A stretch of DNA of 64,000 bases, from contig CAWUHX010000011.1 of NCBI GenBank assembly GCA_963922205.1, forward strand, positions 1,906,749-1,970,748. Direction: 5' to 3'. The notes beneath the pieces are model-generated. The model was given only the letters and a program-made list of their open reading frames with translations, did no database searches and was not told the origin of the DNA. Shown in pieces: positions 56,713-64,000 of this stretch (its first letter is position 1; every line of letters starts with the position of its first letter). The position numbers were made by a program, and so were the translations under genes. This stretch comes from Romanomermis culicivorax. Its lineage: Eukaryota > Nematoda > Enoplea > Mermithida > Mermithidae.

Positions 56713-57493
56713 TTACAACAAAATTTTGTAACTCATTACTGATGCTGGCTGCAGTGGCGTGGTACATTGTGGCTGCGGCAATTGTTTGGTGTTAGGGGGA
56801 GGTGCATTTTCAGTAATTTGCGGCAGCAAGCATATGTTTCCAATTTCGATGAACTCATCTTTGAAATTGAGCACAGCATTGATTTCAGGATGCGCAAGGA
56901 AGTCAGATGAATTGATCTTGTGTATCATTGTTGAGGACAACACATTTGACCAGATAGTTGCTGAACTTGGATTCTATGTTTACAATGACAGGTCTGTGAG
57001 CTTGTATGATGGTGCTGTCAGCCACTCTGATCTGCCCACAAACAGGCAGAGTCAGCATTTTGTTGTTGAAGGCATGTTTCATTAGGCCGGACAAAGTGAT
57101 GGAGCATTGGGCACCAGTGTCAATTAGAGCATTGGTGTTGATGCTGCTGATTTTGACAGGAATATGGAAGGCGTTTGTTTGGGTATATTTTCTCAAAGCA
57201 TCAGTAGCTGGTGGAACTTCATTGACATTGCAAATAGCGGGGCGAAAAACCCAAGGAAGTTGACCTTGAGGTTCCATAGAATCCCAGCCAACTATGCAGG
57301 GCGCAACACTGGCAGCAATATTGGGAGTCCTGGGTGATGCAGCGACCATATTGGCAGCAGGTGTCAATTGGGAGGAAGCAGCAGCATTTGATGAGTGGGC
57401 TGTGGTATCGGCAGCACTCCTTAGTGGAGTCTGCAATCCATAGAAGTGTTGTTCAAGCAGCAATGGAGGCGCAGTGGTGTTGAAACATGGCAT
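56713..57493 (-). pseudogene. Retroviral-type aspartic protease, frameshifted
   Basis: The frame 56903-57493 reads NALIDTGAQCSITLSG, the catalytic DTGA motif, within a fold-like context (FHIPVKISSINTNALID and RVADSTIIQAHRPVIV). The sequence continues in another frame at 56713-56943 with SSDFLAHPEINAVLNF, which corresponds to GTDFLAHPEVNTVIDF in the plus-strand Ty3-type protease. One indel separates the parts near 56905-56940. Nothing resembling reverse transcriptase follows. Confidence 0.75.
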
Positions 57494-57655
57494 TACAGTG
57501 TGACAATCACAATTGTAGTATTGTCTGTGATTGTGTCTCCATTTGTCTGTTGTTCAAACATCATTGTTGAAGGCATGATTGTTGAAATTGACAATGGGAT
57601 TGTTGTTGTGAGGCACCATTCGTCGATTGGGATTTTTGTTGTACTTTCGATACTG

Positions 57656-57973
57656 TTAGTTCATTTGTTTGAGCCAGATACAGTCCTCTGTATTGTGTAA
57701 ACCTGTTTTATGGGCATCACACCACATACTAGAAAACTGGGTCGGCGTAAACAAATTGTGGTCATGATTGGTTGGTCTATTATATTGGTCATGAGATTGG
57801 TTGCAGCTTCGGAATGTGTCACGATTTTGGCGTTCATAGTTGTCTTTTCTGTTAGGCAGCATCAAGAAGCGAGATATTCTTTCTTCTTGTTCATCTATAC
57901 AATCGAGTATCTTTTGTAGAAGGACGACGGTTTTATCCATTAGAGATCCGCTACTTAAATTGACATTCACCAC
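57656..57973 (-). CDS. Gag nucleocapsid segment with zinc knuckle
   Basis: A 105-codon frame ends with MWCDAHKTGLHNTEDCIW, a C-x2-H-x4-H-x4-C knuckle of the same kind as in the plus-strand element, preceded by an Asn/Arg-rich stretch (NYERQNRDTFRSCNQSH). It overlaps the capsid frame by 23 bases in a different frame, so the Gag is either naturally split or frameshifted here. A separate stop lies between it and the protease. Confidence 0.6.
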   Translation of the reverse strand: MVNVNLSSGSLMDKTVVLLQKILDCIDEQEERISRFLMLPNRKDNYERQNRDTFRSCNQSHDQYNRPTNHDHNLFTPTQFSSMWCDAHKTGLHNTEDCIWLKQMN

Positions 57974-58379
57974 TACAATGGCATTCCAAACATCTAGTTG
58001 GTTGAGGCGAGGAAAGTGGAGTCATGGCTTCTGAAGCCACCCAATTCACCTTAATCAGTTGGTCAATAGTGCCAATCTCCCCTTTTGTAGCATTGAGCAT
58101 ATCACGAGCTTTGGTGATAGCTGCGGCCAGTTGTTGGACATTCTTGAAATTCTCTGCTTCTTTACCAATAGTGATTTGATAGAAAAGTGGCATTTTAGTT
58201 AGAAAAATTTTGATGATTGTTTGGTGCTGAAAAATTTGATCTTTATTTTGGTAAAGAAGTTGCACATAAGTCAATACCTGGCTTAGGAAAGTGGCAGGCT
58301 CTTCTCCAGCTTTGGGGGCAATTGTGGCTAATTTGCGTTCGAGCGTCATTCTGTTGCAATTGGGGGCAAGTTGGAACAT
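57951..58379 (-). CDS. Gag capsid segment
   Basis: A 142-codon helical frame with APKAGEEPATFLSQVLTYVQ and EAENFKNVQQLAAAITKARD. This corresponds residue by residue to EPDEAATKFLKRVQAHVNLV and the following part of the plus-strand Gag, so I call it capsid. The N-terminal continuation lies in other frames upstream (58399-59193), which shows decay. Confidence 0.65.
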   Translation of the reverse strand: MFQLAPNCNRMTLERKLATIAPKAGEEPATFLSQVLTYVQLLYQNKDQIFQHQTIIKIFLTKMPLFYQITIGKEAENFKNVQQLAAAITKARDMLNATKGEIGTIDQLIKVNWVASEAMTPLSSPQPTRCLECHCSGECQFK

Positions 58380-58398
58380 GAGCAGATGTTTGGCTTCG

Positions 58399-59660
58399 TC
58401 ATATTGATTGACATCTTAGATCATATTGCTGGGGGCATCCCGCATGAGACAGTGGAGTGTACGTACTCATCTTGATATGGTTGGATGCATCATAGCCAAA
58501 TTCGTTTTCGAGGTGGATGAAAAAGCTGAGTTGTTTGTTCTTTGTCGAAGCCTCGATGATGAGCAGGTTCATATTGTTGATGATCATCTTGATTTGGCTG
58601 TCATCTTTGGGATGTGATGAACATCTTGTTTCATGGATCGGGTGACTTTGATCATAATAGTTCTGAGGCAGATAGTCTGAAAATCCAAAAGAATGTGCTG
58701 GCGCAGGTGGTCCATGAAAAGTGGCTACATTGCCAGCTTCACCATCCAGTAGCCTGGCTTTATTATAATTTGAATTACGATTTTCATGCACAGCTATACA
58801 GGGCCCTATTGATTTCACACATGGTTGCAGTCATGAGCAGTTGAGAGCCGGCTCTGCATCTCTATGGGAATCAGCGGTAAGGTAAATCTCATGCGCCTCA
58901 TGGCAAGAAAACCTAGAATCAAGCAGCAGTGGTCTGTGAATCAGGGGTCTGTGAATCATTACATCTAGTTTTTTGAGAAGTGCAGTCAAAACAGTGGTTT
59001 GCTGTTGCCTCATTTGTTCAAGCTCATGTGCATATTTTGCATCAAGGGTATTAACTAGATCTCTTACTGTACCAACTACCTGATCAATTGTATGGGTTAT
59101 AGGAGCATTGTTCATCAATCTTGTTGTGGCAGTGGTCATTTGATCGAGCACATCTCTAGCCTTGCATCGAAAGTTTTCCAATTGAGTGCGCATGCATTGG
59201 TGATGCTGTCAATAACTTGCTCATTGCAGGGTTGGCATTGCAAATCGTTATCAGTAGCCGAGCTCGATTGTTGACAATTGCAGTTGGATGCATGAGACAG
59301 CATGGCATGCAGAAGTGCTTGTTTAGCTGATGCGTCAGCATCATGGGTTGTGTGGGACACCAAGCTTATAGTTCGGCTCAAACTCAAAGATGCAGCTTGA
59401 ATCATCGGCAGAGCCAGCAGTTGGGGTGTGTCCATTGTTGACATCATCGCAACCTGCAGGAAGGAATATTGAAAGCTGGTGCTCCTTGCTGATGTCAAAA
59501 CATCTTGCAGTTGTTGGGTGGCACATGGAAATGGCGGATTTCTATTTTCATTTGAACAGGCAGGCGATGTTGCTTGTAGTGACATAATCGATCCAGTCAA
59601 TACCATGGCAGTAGTCATCCGGGGCAAATTTGTTGTGGATTTGGATTTTTCTTGCATCAC
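58399..59660 (-). pseudogene. Upstream Gag region in several frames
   Basis: Three overlapping or adjacent frames (58399-58818, 58831-59193, 59136-59660) have complex sequence, including a coiled segment (AKYAHELEQMRQQQTTVL) and a Cys-rich piece (CNCQQSSSATDNDLQCQPC). They precede the capsid segment and are presumably the N-terminal half of Gag after frameshifts, or a separate upstream protein. I see no catalytic motif. Confidence 0.4.
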
Positions 59661-60160
59661 TCAAGGCGGCATTTTTTGGATTGTTGATTTAGCACAAATG
59701 GGGTTTTGGCAGGGCAAAATTTGATGATGAGCATCTTTTGCTGACGTCGCAGCACCTCTTGGAAAAGCGTTCTGATGGTTCATGCACCTTGCTGACATCA
59801 ATGCGCCTTGTTGGAAAACATTTTGGTGGTCAGCGCCTCTTGCTGATGCCATCACACCCTGCGGGAAGTCGTTTTGGTGGCAGTCATCCATTGTTGATAT
59901 GGCGGCACCTAATTTAAAAACATTCTGGTGATGGGCGCCCATTGCTGACGTCAGAGCACCTCGGTTGGAAGTTGTCTGAAGTTGAGCCCTGCTTGCTGAC
60001 GTCAATGCACCTCAGTGAAAATCGGTTTGGTGATGAATGGTTGTTGCTGATGTCAACACGCAGTGTGGGAAATCATTTCTATGATGAGCACCCATTTCTG
60101 ATGTCATCCCGCCTCTTTACGGAGTGTTGTGAGGCGTGGTGTCCCTTGCTGACGTCACGG
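59661..60160 (-). repeat. Tandem 51-bp coding repeat upstream of Gag
   Basis: About eight imperfect units each carry TTGCTGACGTCA or a near variant (plus strand). On the minus strand, 59661-60005 translates as a 17-residue repeat: DHQNVFQQGALMSARCM, NHQNAFPRGAATSAKDA and CHQNDFPQGVMASARGA follow one another. The frame is conserved across four or five units while the flanking units drift out of frame. Role unknown. Confidence 0.75.
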
Positions 60161-60505
60161 AATGGGCAGCAAAGGGGCGCGCTTCTATAGGAAGATGGGG
60201 GGGGGGGCATTTGAAAAAGCATTAAAAACTGGCTGTGCCAGATTGGGCTGAAATAAATAAGGATTATATGAGGAAGTCATTCCGGCCATCAGAAATATTG
60301 GCGTTGCTGACGTCGGTCTCATTGCGATGTTAATTGTAAGTGATAGCACCATCATTAGAGAAGGTGGTGGGGAAAACTGTTGAAAATTGACAGAAAAATT
60401 GAGAAGAAATGGGCCAAAATTGAATGAAATAGGAGCAAAAAACGGACGAAAATCAGTCCAAAAATTGAGTGGTGCATCTTAGGGTTGCAACAGGCGAGCC
60501 AGACG

Positions 60506-62732
60506 TAAAAATTGGATTGGTCTTTGGGCGGCGTTAACCGATTTCTTGCCACCTTGATTCGTGGGGTTGGAGGAAGAAAGGTAAATCGGTAAGGGGATTT
60601 GTTGTGCAAGAGAGATAGCCAGGGATTGACCTTAACACCAGTGCTTCCCTGCACCTGCCCTTAACCATGGAATGACTTTTCACTCAGGGGCGAGAAGTCC
60701 AGTACAAGAATACTACTTACCCAAAAAAATACCTGACTAAGGCCCAAATTACAGAACGTGGGTAAAATAAAAGTAAGGTAAAAGTAAAATCTCGGGTAAC
60801 ATAACCCATGTTTAACCCGCCATTTTACCCGCCTTTTACCTTCTATTTTACCCCTGATTCTACCCATCTTTAACCCGAAGTTTTACTTGCGATTTTACCC
60901 ATGATTTTACCCATGTTTAACTTGGAAATTTATTTGACTTTTTTAATTTTCGTATTACAGAGCGTAGGTAAGTGGCGGGTTACCCAACCCATCATTTTTA
61001 TATATGTTTTTCATGGTGAGCTTGTCTTTAGTCATATGAACAGGGTATCCCAAAAACTAAAATGTGGATATCTCACAATGAAACATTTCTTACAGTTCTA
61101 AGCAATAGCTCTCATGATTATGCATTACTTCCCTGATTATATGAGCCATCTGCTCTTGCTCCTGTAACTGTAGCTATCCTTAAATAATTATTATGCTTTA
61201 CTGTATTGTGTGCAGGAATAAAATTCACACAAGGGAATTTTCTGACAGGATTACTGTGAGCGTAAAGGGTATTGGTTTGCTTGATAATCACTATTTAGAA
61301 TTCACCATGCGCCAGAGTGATGAACTCACTGTGTTTTTTGATTGCTACTTCTAATACCATAAAACAAGCCATATTTTATTTTATTAAGATTTTCTGCTAA
61401 GCAATATGTCATTTAAGACTGAAAATTTGTAAAACTTGGCAAGAATGTTTGAGTAAAAAATTCTTCAGCAAAGACTTAGTGCAAACGATTTTAAAGACTG
61501 TGTTAATTTTTCGATTTAAAAACATTCTATAAAAACAGACTATAGTGCATTTCAGTTGTTATAGTATAGATGGTATTTGTTCATCAACTCAAAGACCGTA
61601 GGAGTCATTGTTTTTTTGAGCCTAAGGAGAATTTTCTGGAAGATTATTCAAGCTTCAAACGTTTTCATCAAAAGCCACAATTTTTATCAGATTCACATAT
61701 CAAAATATTGATGTAAAAACCCTGTTGATTCATCTCAACAGAGTTTGAAAAACAAAAGATGTGTTTCAAAATCGTTGCACTATCAAGTAATAGTGTAGCT
61801 CCAAAAAGTGTTCTTAGACAATAACCCACTGGTATCACAACTTTATGCTGATGCTGTTGTACTGAAATTTGTACAATGATGATCATTGAATTTCTGAAAA
61901 ATCTGAATTTTCGTACTTCTGGTCATTGCAATTACTAACATCAGATTCAGTTTAACCTGCAACACATCGACGACATGCAAAGAACCAATCAAATCCGAGC
62001 GATATGCGAAAAATATAAAATTCTTGTCAATATAACCCTGCTAATAGCAGAATAAAATCATAGGTTATTTTCATGTCTTTTTCACCAACTTTTTACCCAA
62101 CTTTTACCTTACCCACCTTCTGTAATCTCGATATGGGTAAAATCATGGGTTATTTTTTTCTATGGACGATTTTACCCGTCTTTAACCCAGGATCTTACCC
62201 GCGATTCTACCTGATTTTTACCCAGCCTTAACCTACGATTCTACCCGAGATTTTACTCGACTTTTATTTACCTACGATTCTACCTGAGATTTTACTCGAC
62301 TTTTATTTACCTACGATTTTACCCGCCATTTAACTCTTACTCTTACCCATGTTTAACCCACTTTCTGTAATTTGGGCCTAAAACTAGCCAGGCAAGATAA
62401 CACACTTTAAAGCCCCATTAAAAACGATTTTCTAACTAAATATTTATTTATAAAACTTAGCTATAAATCCACCCTTTCAAAAACCTAACGTCTTACTAGT
62501 ATAAAGGCAAGGCCAATAATGTACAGGCGAAATAATAGTTAAAATATAGGAGACGAGATGGGCGAGGATAATCAATAAAATTCACTCAACCTAAATCACA
62601 AAATTCATCTTCTATAGTAACTGTCGCACTGGGCCAGGTCAGGCATGGTCGACGTGTTGTACTTGCAGGCGTTTTAACAAAATCGACAAACTATTATAAA
62701 ATCCTGAAAATCGGGGGAAGCACACTGCAACA
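60506..62732 (-). repeat. 5' LTR of the minus-strand element, split by an insertion
   Basis: LTR sequence at 60506-60737 continues at 62382-62732 once the 1.64-kb insertion is removed; both parts align with 54205-54799. The two LTRs differ at many sites, so the element is not recent. Confidence 0.8.
60741..62378. mobile_element. PIF/Harbinger-like non-autonomous element inside the 5' LTR
   Basis: Termini GGCCCAAATTACAGAA and TTCTGTAATTTGGGCC are inverse repeats. TAA lies on both sides (60738-60740 and 62379-62381); the other LTR has a single TGA at this point, which confirms the 3-bp duplication. A TWA-type duplication is typical of PIF/Harbinger. Both ends are filled with telomere-like TTTTACCC/TTTAACCC words (60770-60930 and 62080-62360). 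The middle contains a copy of repeat family B (61340-61560) and no transposase. Confidence 0.75.
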
Positions 62733-62850
62733 AATTGAGAATTTGCTCATTTGGGAATTCGCTCAATGGGGAATTGCTCACATGGGAATCACTCCATAGA
62801 GAATTGCTCAGTTAGGAATCGCTCACTTGGGAATAGACTCTCGCGAGTAC
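62733..62850 (-). repeat. Minisatellite, continuation of the right arm
   Basis: Units of AATTGGGAATCGCTC type continue directly from the array interrupted at 54204, ending near GAATAGACTCTCGCG. Confidence 0.75.
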
Positions 62851-63009
62851 CCTGAACAAGATTTTTCTGTTTATTGCTTCTCATTTTCGACTGTTCAAAC
62901 TTTTATGTAAAATGTAAAATGATCCTTTGGTAAACAATTAGTACACCTATTAGTTTTTTGGTAATTCTATTGTAACAAATGTATTACGAGGATAAACAAT
63001 TGCTACTGA

Positions 63010-63270
63010 GAAGTTTCATTTATCTAATAAGATCACTCCAATGCCGAAACATTGCTTGCCTAGCAAGACCACTGAAAAGAGCCAAAATAATCAATTTTTG
63101 AATTTTAGCATGCTGCAGCCGTGTGCATTTTCATCTCCAAGAAAAACCAATGATACCATGAAACTCAGTGCAGGAAACTACCCAAAATAATGCATTTTGA
63201 GATATGGTGAATTCTCAACTCATCATAGGGAAATCCGAACCTCTCAGACATCAGCTGTCCGAAAATCGGT
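63010..63270. repeat. Interspersed repeat family A, copy 2
   Basis: AATGATACCATGAAACTCAG, AAACTACCCAAAATAAT and CTCAACTCATCATAGGGAA match the block at 10090-10340 in order. Confidence 0.6.
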
Positions 63271-63599
63271 CGGGGTAATGGGATGGTCTGAGAGGATTTA
63301 GAGAATTGACGTATAAAAAATACTTTACCTCTTCAAGGTTGAAAAATGAAATTATAATTATTTTATTTAAAAAATATATAATTATAATCATAATAAAAAT
63401 TATAATTAAAATGAAATTATAATTAGCATGACATAAAAATTTAATATTCTATAAATTGTCATTATGGTTCATCTTGACCCTATTTGCATTCCCTCATCTT
63501 TCAGGATTATAATATGTATCAATTATAGTATGGTTTTAAAAAGTGTTATCGGAAAATGACAAAAATTAGTGATATGGTCGAAATCTTTTACACAAAGCT

Positions 63600-63745
63600 T
63601 TTACCATAAAATTTTTCCCTCAAAAAAATTGTTAAAACTTGTTTGAGTATGCTCACAAATTTTTAGTCCGTGTAATATGTAGCCCAGTAGAAAATAGTAA
63701 AAGTCTGGACCTATTTACAAGCGTTTCAAGAAAAACAGACTGAAA
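63600..63745 (-). repeat. Interspersed repeat family B, inverted copy
   Basis: Reverse complement reads CAGTCTGTTTTTCTTGAAACG, AAAATTTGTGAGCATACTCAA and related landmarks of family B. Confidence 0.5.
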
Positions 63746-64000
63746 TTTCTTCTTTTTAGATATGTCATGGAGGCATATCGTCGAATTCGCTAACCGAAGA
63801 GTTTGCATGAATATCGTGGTTTTCTGTTCATATGTTCTCATCAATATTTTGCTTTTTGTTAGCTCGTTTTATTTTGTGTGCTCATTATACAAAAAACTTT
63901 GTTGATGTGCATTCCATTGATGAAGAAATACGTAAAAGTTTTGGCAGTGACGAACGAAGAGTGGAGTTTTACATGGCGTGAATTCAGAAACGACTCAGGT

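Larger units (their letters stand above)
54205..62732 (-). mobile_element. Non-autonomous LTR retrotransposon, Gag and protease only
   Basis: Two LTRs (54205-54799 and about 60500-62732) flank a 5.7-kb internal region on the minus strand. The insertion is flanked by AATT (54201-54204 and 62733-62736). Beside the left LTR, CCCCTCCCCCC is a perfect polypurine tract (GGGGGGAGGGG on the minus strand) and so this is the 3' end; TGGCTCGCC just inside the right LTR is a possible primer-binding site. Gag and protease of the same lineage as the plus-strand Ty3-type element are present. The 54.8-56.7 kb portion, where reverse transcriptase should be, shows no RT, RNase H or integrase motif. The right LTR is split by a later insertion. 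Confidence 0.8.
53240..62860. mobile_element. Foldback element with minisatellite arms, split by an LTR element
   Basis: The left arm (53262-53410) is an array of about ten GAGCGATTCCCAATT-type units. The inverse array (AATTGGGAATCGCTC type) is at 54090-54204 and resumes at 62733-62850. The outer edges also pair: GGGAGAGGGTATTC at 53252 and its inverse near GAATAGACTCTCGCGAGTACCC at 62832. Between the arms, 53411-54089 is a long purine-rich tract. The right arm is interrupted by the LTR element at 54205-62732. Confidence 0.65.
62860..64000. other. AT-rich stretch with repeat copies, no gene
   Basis: It holds repeat family A copy 2 (63010-63270), an AT-rich ATTATAATTA tract (63345-63430) and an inverted copy of family B (63600-63745). 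The short minus-strand frame at 63653-63844 lies within family B and is not a gene. Confidence 0.6.

Overview
This looks like a nematode nuclear contig. The best anchor is a chain of short, cleanly spliced exons at about 49.2-51.9 kb that encodes the ZP domain of a cuticlin-type cuticle protein, a family greatly expanded in nematodes. AT-rich intergenic DNA, small introns ending in TTTCAG or TTTTAG, and very many small foldback elements fit the same picture. Protein-coding host DNA is a small part of the window; most of it is transposable elements, several nested in one another. All family assignments were made by reading motifs by eye, and no database was searched.

Layout. 1-11.3 kb: AT-rich DNA with several inverted-repeat elements (1205-1734 with a tRNA-like core, 4857-5735), two copies of a C-rich repeat, one long exon-like open frame of unknown function (7279-7915) and a decayed helical-protein gene (8.1-9.0 kb) with a second partial copy at 10.6-11.0 kb.

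11365-31284: a complete-boundary Maverick/Polinton (19,920 bp). Its ends begin AGTAGTAAGG, it is flanked by the 6-bp target duplication CAGAAG, and it carries long terminal inverted repeats. Capsid, penton-like, membrane, protease, integrase, packaging-ATPase and accessory genes lie on the minus strand, and protein-primed DNA polymerase B lies on the plus strand at the right. Most core genes carry in-frame stops or frameshifts, so this is a recognisable but decaying virus-like element. It sits in the terminus of an older foldback repeat that continues to 32,065. A GC-richer spliced gene between the left terminal repeat and the capsid gene looks like cargo.

35.3-48.5 kb: a Ty3/Gypsy-type retroelement (Gag, zinc-knuckle/RGG protein, protease, reverse transcriptase, RNase H, integrase), also broken. 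It is followed on the same strand, with no LTR between, by a spliced gene for a very large protein that begins with a DEDDy 3'-5' exonuclease-like domain and ends in an RG-rich tail. A candidate LTR and the start of another element come next. This exonuclease gene in the env position is the most unusual coding feature in the window.

49-52 kb: the host cuticlin-like gene, with its 5' and 3' ends not found. 52.6-62.9 kb: a three-level nest. A foldback element with a minisatellite in each arm was entered by a non-autonomous LTR element on the minus strand (54,205-62,732; Gag and protease but no reverse transcriptase). The right-hand LTR of that element was later entered by a PIF/Harbinger-like element (60,741-62,378, TSD TAA). 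62.9-64 kb: further interspersed repeats and no gene.
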